From positions 597,001-661,000 of the forward strand of contig JAJGOT010000016.1 of assembly GCA_022457155.1 (NCBI GenBank): a stretch of DNA of 64,000 nt, read 5' to 3'. The translations under genes were made by a program, and so were the position numbers. Below are positions 39,601 to 51,600 of the stretch, piece after piece; position 1 is the first letter of the stretch; the number at the start of each line of letters is the position of its first letter. Under the pieces are notes generated by a model. It was not told the origin of the DNA and did not search any database. It worked only from the letters and a program-made list of their open reading frames with translations. This DNA comes from Cladopsammia gracilis (lineage: Eukaryota; Cnidaria; Anthozoa; Scleractinia; Dendrophylliidae).

Positions 39601-42600
39601 GGTGGAACCTGTTTTGATTTTCCTGACAGCTACGAGTGTAAATGTCCACAAGGGTTCATCGGAGAAATGTGTGAAGGTAGAATTTTTCTAAATCGTTTCC
39701 AGAAGTAGTTCTTTAAACAGCATTGATATCGTTACATACTACATGTTATACCAGCCAAACTATTAACTGCTAACTATTAGTGAAAATAAACTGAACAGTA
39801 CTCCATTAAAAGGCAAGAAAGAATAGATAATTTGTGTTGGCGCCACATACATCACTGGGCGCAGAAAGGAATGATTACGAATTATTGGGAATGACTTGTA
39901 TTGTACCACATAACGTGGACATTTGCGTTTCTTAGTCGGTGTTTCTAGCTTGTTTTAATATGATTCAGCATTAATTTGACCATCTTAGTTGCATGTAACG
40001 GGAGAAAACTGGAAACATTAGACTGTGAAATATGAATATGGACCTCACGGTTCATCCATAGCGATTAAAAATTGGTTTCCAGATGAAAACAAAGATCATA
40101 CTTGGTATTGATTATTTGATGTTTCCATATTCCATTTTAGCGGTAGACTACTGTTACAACGGCCCTTGCAAAAACAACGGGAATTGCAGCAACGTTGGGA
40201 ATAGCTTCACTTGTAATTGCACTGAAGGGTTTATCGGAGATACGTGTGACGGTGACTTTTAGAAACCTGTTTTACATTAAAAAATATACATTTTGTTACT
40301 AATGAAGCAGAAGTTGAAACGCAAAAATGTATTTACCAAAATTTTCAAACGTATATTTGACACGTGTTTTCTTATATTGTATGAGTAAGTACTCTCTTTG
40401 AAGAACAAAGCCGTTATGGTAGTCAAGAACGTTCAAAGACCACTCAAAACCAAACCAAATGTAAAACCAGACGCCAAACCAAAGTTTATCGCGATAAATG
40501 ATTAAATTGAGTTGTTTCATACTCTTTTCAGCTGTTGATCATTGCCTCAGTCTTCCATGCAGGAATAATGGAACATGCCAAAATTACTTGAACGACTATA
40601 ACTGTACCTGCACGCCAGCTTTTAATGGGAAACGTTGTGATGGTTAGTGACATAATGATTGTGATTTCAACTATTTTTTCATAACTTCAAGGACAACATC
40701 TGACAAACGACGTCACTCCCTCTGTTGCTAATACATTTTCAACAAAGGTGGAAAAACGATATCCCAAAAAAGGAACACAAACAAAGGCACAAGAAAAGGG
40801 AACACAAAAGCAGAAATTCCAGTCATTTATTGAAAAATAACAAGATTGGAACTTCGTTTAAACCATGTGTATTGTATTTTGTTACAGAGAAGGTTCACTG
40901 TTTCGATAGTCCCTGCCAAAACGGTGGAACCTGTATTGATATTCCTGACAGCTACGAGTGTAGATGTCCACAAGGGTTCATCGGAGAAATGTGTGAAGGT
41001 AGAATTTTTGCTAAATCGTTCCTAGAAGTAGTTCTTTTAACAGCATTGATATCGTTACATAGTACATGTTATACCAGCCAAACTATTAATTACTAACTAT
41101 AAGTGAAAATATACTGAACAGTACTCCATTAAAAGGCAAGAAAGAATAGATAATTTGTGTTGGCGCCACATACATCACTGGGCGCAGAAAGGAATGATTA
41201 CGAATTATTAGGAATGACTTGTATTGTACCACATAACGTGGACATTTGCGTTTCTTAGTCGGTGTTTCTAGTTTGTTTTAATATGATTCAGCATTAATTT
41301 GACCATCTAAGTTACATGTAGCGGGAGAAAACTGGAAACATTAGACTGTGAAATATGAAAATGGACCTTACGGTTCATCCATACCGATTAAAAATTGGTT
41401 TCCACATGAAAACAAACATCATACTTGGTATTGATCATTTGATGTTTCCATATTCTATTTTAGCGGTAGACTACTGTTACAACGGCCCTTGCAAAAACAA
41501 CGGGAATTGCAGCAACGTTGGGAATAGCTTCACTTGTAATTGCACTGAAGGGTTTATCGGAGATACGTGTGAAGGTGACTTTTAGAAACCCGTTTAACAT
41601 TAAAAAATATACATTTTGTTACCAATGAAGCAGAAGTTGAAACGCAAAAATGTATTTACCAAAATTTTCAAACGTATATTTGACACGTGTTTTCTTATAT
41701 TATATGAGTAAGTACTCTCTTTGAAGAACAGAGCCGTTATGGTAGTCAAGCACGTTCAAAGACCACTCAAAACCAAACCAAATGAAAAACCAGACGCCTA
41801 ACCAAAGTTTATCGCGATAAATGATTAAATTGAATTGTTTTATACTCTTTTCAGCTGTTGATCATTGCCTCAGTCTTCCATGCAGGAATAATGGAACATG
41901 CCAAAATTACTTGAACGACTATAACTGTACCTGCACGCCAGCTTTTAATGGGAAGAGTTGTGATGGTTAGTGACATAATGATTGTCATTTCAACTATTTT
42001 TTCATAACTTCAAGGACAACATCTCACAAACGACGTCACTCCCTCTGTTGCTAATACATTTTCAACAAAGGTGGAAACCGATGTCCCAAAAAAGGAACAC
42101 AAACACAGGCACAAGAAAAAGGAACACAAAAGCAGGAGTTCCAGTCATTTATTGAAAAATAATCAGTTTGGAACTTCCTTTAAACCATGTGTATTGTATT
42201 TTGTTTACAGAGAAGGTTCACTGTTTCGATAGTCCCTGCCAAAACGGTGGAACCTGTTTTGATATTCCTGACAGCTACAAGTGTAAATGTCCACAAGGGT
42301 TCATCGGAGAAATGTGTGAAGGTAGAATTTTTCTAAGTCGTTTCTAGAAGTAGTTATTTTAACAGCATTAATATCGTTACATACTACATGTTATACCAGC
42401 CAAACTATTAATTGCTAACTATTATTGAAAATAAACTGAACAGTACTCCATTAAAAGGCAAGAAAGAATAGATAATTTGTGTTGGCGCCACATACATCAC
42501 TGGCAGCAGAAAGGAATGATTACGAATGATTAGGAATGACTTGTATTGTACCACATAACGTGGACATTCACATTTCTTAGTCGGTGTTTCTAGTTTGTTT

Positions 42601-45600
42601 AAATATGATTCAGCATTAATTTAACCAGCTTAGTTAATAGTTGTAACGGGACAAAACTGGAAACATTAGACTGTGAAATATTAATATGGACCTCACAGTT
42701 CATCCATAGCGAGTAAAAATTGGTTTCCAGATGAAAACAAAGATCATACTTGTTATTGATTATTTGATGTTTCCATATTCCATTTTAGCGGTAGACTACT
42801 GTTACAACGACCCTTGCAAAAACAACGGGAATTGCAGCAACGTTGGGAATAGCTTCACTTGTAATTGCACTGAAGGGTTTATCGGAGAAACGTGTGAAGG
42901 TGACTTTTAGAAACCCGTTTTACATTAAAAAAGTATACATTTTGTTACCAAATGAAGCAGAAGTTGAAACGCAAAAATGTATTTACCAAAATTTTCAAAC
43001 GTATATTTGACATGTGTTTTCTTATATTGTATGAGTAAGTACTCTCTTTGAAATTGTAGTCAAGCACGTTCAAAGACCACTCAAAACCAAACCAAATGTA
43101 AAAACAGACGCCAAACCAAAGTTTATCGCGATAAATGATTAAATTGAGTTGTTTTATATTCTTTTCAGCTGTTGATCATTGCCTCAGTCTTCCATGCAGG
43201 AATAATGGAACATGCCAAAATTACTTGAACGACTATAACTGTACCTGCACGCCAGCTTTTAATGGGAAAAGTTGTGATGGTTAGTGACATAATGATTGTC
43301 ATTTCAACTATTTTTTCATAACTTCAAGGACAACATCTGACAAACGACGTCACTCCCTCTGTTGCTAATAGATTTTCAACAAAGGTTAAAACCGATGTCC
43401 CAAAAAAGGAACGCAAACACAGGCACAAGAAAAAGGAACACAAAAGCAGGAATTCCAGTCATTTATTGAATAATAACAAGATTGGAACTTCCTTTAAACC
43501 ATGTGTATTGTATTTTGTTTACAGAGAAGGTTCACTGTTTCGATAGTCCCTGCCAAAACGGTGGAACCTGTTTTGATATTCCTGACAGCTACAAGTGTAA
43601 ATGTCCACAAGGGTTCATTGGAGAAATGTGTGAAGGTAGAATTTTTGCTAAATCGTTTCTAGAAGTAGTTCTTTTAACAGCATTGATATCGTTACATACT
43701 ACATGTTATACCAGCCAAACTATTAATTGCTAACTATTAGTGAAAATAAACTGAACAGTACTCCATTAAAAGGCAAGAAAGAATAGATCATTTGTGTTGG
43801 CGCCAAATACATCACTGGGCGCAGAAAGGAATGATTACGAATGATTAGGAATGACTTGTTTTGTACCACATAACGTGGACATTTACGTTTCTTAGTCGGT
43901 GTTTCTAGTTTGTTTTAATATGATTCAGCATTAATTTGACCATTTTAGTTACATGTAACGGGACAAAACTGTAAACATTAGACTGTGAAATATGAATGTG
44001 GACCTCACAGTTCATCCATAGCGATTAAACATTGGTTTTCAGATGAAAACAAAGATCATACTTGGTATTGATCATTTGATGTTTCCATATTCCATTTCAG
44101 CGGTAGACTACTGTTACAACGGCCCTTGCAAAAACAACGGGAATTGCAGCAACGTTGGGAATAGCTTCACTTGTAATTGCACTGAAGGGTTTATCGGAGA
44201 TACGTGTGAAGGTGACTTTTAGAAACCCGTTTTACATTAAAAAATATACATTTTGTTACCAATGAAGCAGAAGTTGAAACGCAAAAATGTATTTACCAAA
44301 ATTTTCAAACGTATATTTGACACGTGTTGTCTTATATTGTATGAGTAAGTACTCTCTTTGAAGAACAGAGCCGTTATGGTAGTCAAGCACGTTCAAAGAC
44401 CACTCAAAACCAAACCAAATGTAAAACCAGACGCCAAACCAAAGTTCATCGCGATAAATGGTTAAATTGAGTTGTTTTATACTCTTTTCAGCTGTTGATC
44501 ATTGCCTCAGTCTTCCATGCAGGAATAATGGAACATGCCAAAATTACTTGAACGACTATAACTGTACCTGCACGCCAGCTTTTAATGGGAAGAGTTGTGA
44601 TGGTTAGTGACATAATGATTGTGATTTTTAACTATTTTTTCATAACTTCAAGGACAACATCTGACAAACGACGTCACTCCCTCTGTTGCTAATACATTTA
44701 CACCAAAGTTGAAAACCGATGTCCTAAAAAAAGAACACAAACACAAGCTCAAGAACAAGGAACACAAAAGCAGTTATTCCAGTCATTTATTGAAAAATAA
44801 CAAGATTGGAACTTCCTTTAAACCATGTGTATTGTATTTTGTTTACAGAGAAGGTTCACTGTTTCGATAGTCCCTGCCAAAACGGTGGAACCTGTTTTGA
44901 TATTACTGACAGCTACGAGTGTAAATGTCCACAAGGGTTCATCGGAGAAATGTGTGAAGGTAGAATTTTTCTTAATCGTGTCTAGAAGTAGTTCTTTTAA
45001 CAGCATTGATATCGTTACATACTGCATGTTATACCAGCCAAACTATTAATTGCTAACTATTAGTGAAAATAAACTGAACAGTACTCCATTAAAAGGCAAG
45101 AAAGAATAGATAATTTGTGTTGGCGCCACATACATCACTGGGCGCAGAAAGGAGATTACCAAGCATTAGGAATGATTTCTATTGTACCACATAATGTGGA
45201 CATTCACGTTTCTTAATCGGTGTTTCTAGTTTGTTTTAATATGATTCAGCATTAATTTGACCATCTTAGTTACATGTAACGGGACAAAACTGGAAACATT
45301 AGACTGTGAAATATTAATGTGGACCTCACAGTTCGTCCATGGCGAGTAAAAATTGGTTTCCAGATGAAAACAAAGATCATACTTGCTATTGATTATTTGA
45401 TGTTTCCATATTCTATTTTAGCGGTTGACTACTGTTACAACGGCCCTTGCAAAAACAACGGGAATTGCAGCAACGTTGGGAATAGCTTCACTTGTAATTG
45501 CACTGAAGGGTTTATCGGAGATACGTGTGAAGGTGATTTTTAGAAACCCGTTTTACATTAAAAAATATATATTTTGTTACCAATGAAGTAGAAGTCGAAT

Positions 45601-48600
45601 CCCAGAAGGTATTTACCAAAATTTTCAAACGTATATTTGACACGTGTTTTCTTATATTGTATGAGTAAGTACTCTCTTTAAAGAACAGAGCCGTTATTAG
45701 TGGTAGTCAAGCACGATCAAAGACCACTCAAAACCAGAACAAGTGTAAAACCAGACGCCAAACCAAAGTTTATCGCGATAAATGATTAAATTGAGTTGTT
45801 TTATACTCTTTTCAGCTGTTGATCATTGCCTCAGTCTTCCATGCAGGAATAATGGAACATGCCAAAATTACTTGAACGACTATAACTGTACCTGCACGCC
45901 AGCTTTTAATGGGAAAAGTTGTGATGGTCAGTGACATAATGATTGTGATTTCAACTATTTTTTCATAACTTCAAGGACAGCATCTGACAAACGACGTCAC
46001 TCCCTCTGTTGCTAATACATTTACAGCAAAGTTCAAAACCGATGTCCTAAAAAAAGAACACAAACACAAGCTCAAGAAAAAGGAACACAAAAGCAGAAAT
46101 TCCAGACATTTATTGAAAAATAACAAGATTGGAACCTCCGTTAAACCATGTGTATTGTATTTTGTTTACAGAGAAGGTTCACTGTTTCGATAGTCCCTGC
46201 CAAAACGGTGGAAGCTGTTTTGATATTACCGACAGCTACGAGTGTAAATGTCCACAAGGGTTCATCGGAGAAATGTGTGAAGGTAGAATTTTTGCTAAAT
46301 CGTGTCTAGAAGTAGTTCTTTTAACAGCATTGATATCGTTACATACTACATGTTATACCAGACAAACTATTAATTGCTAATTATTAGTGAAAATAAACTG
46401 AACAGTAGTCCATTAAAAGGCAAGTAAGAATAATTAATTTGTGTTGGCGCCACATACATCACTGGGCCCAGAAAGGAATGATTACGATTAATTAGGAATG
46501 ACTTCTATTGTACCACAGAACGTGGACATTTACGTTTCTTAGTCGGCGTTTCTAGTTTGTTTTAATTTGATTCAGCATTAATTTGACCATCTTAGTTACA
46601 TGTAACGGGACAAAACTGGAAACATTAGACTGTGAAATATTAATATGGACCTCACAGTTCGTCCATGGCGATTAAAAATTGGTTTCCAGATGAAAACAAA
46701 GATCATACTTGGTATTGATTATTTGATGTTTCCATATTCTATTTTAGCGGTAGACTACTGTTACAACGGCCCTTGCAAAAACAACGGGAATTGCAGCAAC
46801 GTTGGGAATAGCTTCACTTGTAATTGCACTGAAGGGTTTATCGGAGATACGTGTGAAGGTGACTTTTAGAAACCAGTTTTACATTAAAAAATATACATTT
46901 TGTTACCAATGAAGCAGAAGTTGAAGCAGAAAAATGTATTTACCAAAATTTTCAAACGTATATTTGACACGTGTTTTCTTTTATTGTATGAGTAAGTACG
47001 CTCTTTGAACAACAGAGCCGTTATGGTAGTCAAGCATGTTTAAAGACCACTCAAAACCAAACCAAATGTAAAACCAGACGCCAAACCAAAGTTTATCGCG
47101 ATAAATGATTAAATTGAGTTGTTTTGTATTCTTTTGAGCTGTTGATCATTGCCTCAGTCTTCCATGCAGGAATAATGGAACATGCCAAAATTACTTGAAC
47201 GACTATAACTGTACCTGCACGCCAGCTTTTAATGGGAAACGTTGTGATGGTTAGTGACATAATGATTGTGATTTCAATTATTTTTTCATTACTTCAAGGA
47301 CAACATCTGACAAACCACGTCACTCCCTCTGTTGCTAATACATTTTCAACAAAGGTGGAAACCGATGTCCCAAAAAAGGAACACAAACACAGGCACAAGA
47401 AAAAAGAACACAAAAGCAGGAATTCCGGTCATTTATTGAAAAATAACAAGATTGGAACTTTCTTTAAACCATGTGTATTGTATTTTGTTTACAGAGAAGG
47501 TTCACTGTTTCGATAGTCCCTGCCAAAACGGTGGAACCTGTTTTGATATTCAAGACAGCTACGAGTGTAAATGTCCACAAGGGTTCATCGGAGAAATGTG
47601 TGAAGGTAGAATTTTTCTAAATCGTTTCTAGAAGTAGTTCTTTTAACAGCATTGATATCGTTACATACTACATGTTATTCCAGCCAAACTTTTAATTGCT
47701 AACTATTAGTGAAAATAACTGAACAGTACTCCATTAAAAGGCAAGAAAGAATAGATAATTTGTGTTGGCGCCACATACATCACTGGGAGCAGAAAGGAAT
47801 GATTACGAATGATTAGGAATGACTTGTATTGTACCACATAACGTGGACATTCACATTTCTTAGTCGGTGTTTCTAGTTTGTTTTAATATGATTCAGCATT
47901 AATTTGACCATCTTAGTTACTTGTAACGGGACAAAACTGGAAACATTAGACTATGAAATATGAATATGGACCTCACGGTTCATCCATGCATAGCGATTAA
48001 AAATTGGTTTCCAGATGAAAACAAAGATCATACTTGGTATTGATCATTTGATGTTTCCATATTCCATTTTAGCGGTAGACTACTGTTACAACGGCCCTTG
48101 CAAAAACAACGGGAATTGCAGCAATGTTGGGAATAGCTTCACTTGTAATTGCACTGAAGGGTTTATCGGAGATACGTGTGAAGGTGACTTTTAGAAACCC
48201 GTTTTACATTAAAAAATATACATTTTGTTACCAAATGAAGCAGAAGTTGAAACGCAAAAATGTATTTACCAAAATTTTCTAAGGTATATTTGACACGTGT
48301 TTTCTTATATTGTATGAGTAAGTACTCTCTTTGAAATGGTAGTCAAGCACGTTCAAAGACAACTCAAAACCAAACCAAATGTAAAACCAGACGCCAAACC
48401 AAAGTTTATCGCGATAAATGATTAAATTGAGTTGTTTTATACTCTTTTCAGCTGTTGATCATTGCTTCAGTTTTCCATGCAGGAATAATGGAACATGCCA
48501 AAATTACTTGAACGACTATAACTGTACCTGCACGCCAGCTTTTAATGGGAAAAGATGTGATGGTTAGTGACTTAATTATTGTGATTTCAACTATTTTTTC

Positions 48601-51600
48601 ATAACTTCAAGGACAACATCTCACAAACGACGTCACTCCCTCTGTTGCTAATACATTCGCACCAAAGGTGAAAACCGATGTCTTGGAAAAGGAACACGAA
48701 CACAGGCACAAGAAGCAGGAACACAAAAGCTGGAATTCCAGTCATTTATTGAAAAATAACAAGATTGGAACTTCCTTTAAATCATGTGTATTTTATTTTG
48801 TTTACAGAGAAAGTTCACTGTTTCGATAGTCCTTGCCAAAACGGTGGAACCTGTTTTGATATTCCTGACAGCTACGAGTGTAAATGTCCACAAGGGTTCA
48901 TCGGAGAAATGTGTGAAGATAGAATTTTTCTAAATCGCTTGTAGAAGTAGTTCTTTTAACAGCATTGATATCGTTACATACTACATGTTATACCAGCCAA
49001 ACTATTAATTGCTAACTATTAGTGAAAATAAACTGAACAGTACTCCATTAAAAGGCAAGAAAGAATAGATCATTTGTGTTGGCGCCACATACATCACTGG
49101 GAGCAGAAAGGAATGATTACGAATGATTAGGAATGACTTGAATTGTACCACATAACGTGGACATTCACATTTCTTAGTCGGTGTTTCTAGTTTGTTTAAA
49201 TATGATTCAGCATTAATTTAACCAGCTTAGTTACATGTAACGATACAAAACTGGAAACATTAGACTGTGAAATATTAATATGGACCTCACAGTTCATCCA
49301 TAGCGATTAAAAATTGGTTTCCACATGAAAACAAAGATCATACCTGGTATTGATTATTTGATGTTTCCATATTCCATTTTAGCGGTAGACTACTGTTACA
49401 ACGACCCTTGCAAAAACAACGGGAATTGCAGCAACGTTGGGAATAGCTTCACTTGTAATTGCACTGAAGGGTTTATCGGAGAAACGTGTGAAGGTGACTT
49501 TTAGAAACCCGTTTTACATTAAAAAAATATACATTTTGTTACCAATGAAGTAGAAGTCGAAACGCAAAAATGTATTTACCAAAATTTTCAAAGGTATATT
49601 TGACACGTGTTTTCTTATATTGTATGAGTAAGTACTCTCTTGGAAGAACAGAGCCGTTATGGTAGTCAAGCTCGTTCAAAGACCACTCAAGACCAAACCA
49701 AATGTAAAACCAGACGCCAAACCAAAGTTTATCCCGATAAATTATTAAATTGAGTTGTTTTGTACTCTTTTCAGCTGTTGATCATTGCCTTAGTCTTCCA
49801 TGCAGGAATAATGGAACATGCCAAAATTACTTGAACGACTATAACTGTACCTGTACGCCAGCTTTCAATGGGAAAAGTTGTGATGGTAAGTGACATAATG
49901 ATTGTGATTTCAACTATTTTTTCATAACTTCAAGGACAACATCTGACAAACGACGTCACTCCCTGTGTTGCTAATACATTTACACCAAAGGTGAAAACCG
50001 ATGTCCTCAAAAAGGAACACAAACACAGGCACAAGAAAAAGAAACACAAACGCTGGAATTCCAGTCATTTATTGAAAAATAACAAGGTTGGAACTTCCTT
50101 TAAACCATGTGTATTGTATTTTGTTTACCATATTATACCAGTCAAACTGTTAATTGCTAACGACTAGTGAAGCATTCATTACTCCATTGAAAGGCAGCAA
50201 AGAATAGAATGTGTTATATGAATGTGGACCTCATAGTTCATCCATTGAGATTAAAAATTGTTTTCCAGAAGAGTAAAAAAAGATACTTGGTATGGATTAA
50301 TTGATGTTCATTTCAGATTTTAGCAGTATACTACTGCGATAACGTTGGGAATAGGTTCACTTGTGATTGCAGTGATTGGTTAGACGATAGACAACTATCA
50401 CCATAACTAATACGTTCTCGCACAACCTCGCGAAACTTGAGGGAGGATGCACCGCAAAATGTTAGCTACGGGGTGGGAGTGATGGAATTTCTAGTTTTAC
50501 TGGAAAGGTTGGGTTGCATGGGTACAATGCTCTCGAAATTTGAAGTTGAGACATTCTCGTTCCCAGTCGCTTCCATTTGTCTTGTAGTCAGTCTCCTGTG
50601 TTCCTAAAATAAAATAAATGGGATCTGGTGAAAACAAGAAAGATAAGACTGTGAAATATGAATGTACACCTTACAGTTTATCTACATTGATTTATGATTG
50701 GTTTTCCAGCAGGATAAAGATATACTTGGTAGTGATCATTAAATGTTCCATTTTTATAATTTTAGAGGTAGACTACTGCCGCAATAAATATGTCTCCTTT
50801 CTTTTTAGTTTATGATTTGTGTCGCTCTTACCCTTGTGACAATGGTGGAACGTGCAGTTTACTAGGGAATGGCTACAAATGCGACTGTCCAAATGGTTTG
50901 ACGGGGAGAAATTGTGAACTTGGTAAGGTCAAGCTCTTTTTCCGATTTTTTTAAGAGCATTATTTCTAGCTAATCGTTTATCCTTGTGGCATCGTTGGCA
51001 AAGTTTGGAGATAACTGTTCTTATCGTAACCAGATATGACGTCGTAAGTAGTATAAGGTCAAGCCGTGAATACGCGCAAGCTTAATGAACGGGTTATCGG
51101 TAACTGTGGCTAATTCACTCACTCACTCACTCGCTCGCTCGGTCCATCACTCAGCCGTAAACTCAGTGACGTAATGATTTGTTACGAATGCGTTTCGTAA
51201 CAAGAACGTTTATCCAGCTGTAACAATATCTAATTTGTTGTAAACGAATATAAACAGCAATAAGCTTAAATATGTTTCGCATTTAGAAATGCAACATTAA
51301 ACATTAAAATCGATCTGAAAGGATTTCTCAACTGAGACACGCGTTTTTATGGTCGAGTGGTTTAGTGCCGGGAATGGCTGTCGGGAGGCGCGAAGATGTT
51401 TTTTTTTTCGTACTTGACATTATGAAAGTATTTTTTCTCTTTGCTTTAGTCAAAAATCCTTACGTTGAATTAAAAAAAATAAAAAAACCGTGTCAGTGTG
51501 AAAACATTAAGCTTACCGCAATATTGCGTTACGTTTTAGCATTTTTTTATTCACGGGTTGGCTCTTAGGAGCCTTTGATTTATAACAATGGGCGTTTTTT

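Larger units (their letters stand above)
31170..50400 (+). repeat. Tandem array of 14.3 units (about 1.32 kb), each with three EGF exons A-B-C
   Basis: Starts of successive A exons are 31315, 32634, 33954, 35236, 36560, 37885, 39210, 40532, 41855, 43169, 44492, 45816, 47139, 48452 and 49775, so spacing is 1313-1325 bp except one of 1282 bp. Each unit has exon A ([16 protein letters not shown]...), exon B ([16 protein letters not shown]...) and exon C ([16 protein letters not shown]...), each 111 bp and phase 1-1, separated by introns of about 245, 465 and 280 bp. Introns are nearly as similar between units as the exons. The result is up to 43 EGF domains inserted between vWFA-5 and the next unique EGF. 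Assembly collapse or expansion cannot be judged from the sequence alone. Confidence 0.95.

Noticed and set aside
31170..50400. CRISPR-like or satellite interpretation of the regular spacing
   Set aside because: Units are 1.3 kb with coding exons and spliceosomal borders, which is a gene-internal tandem duplication.
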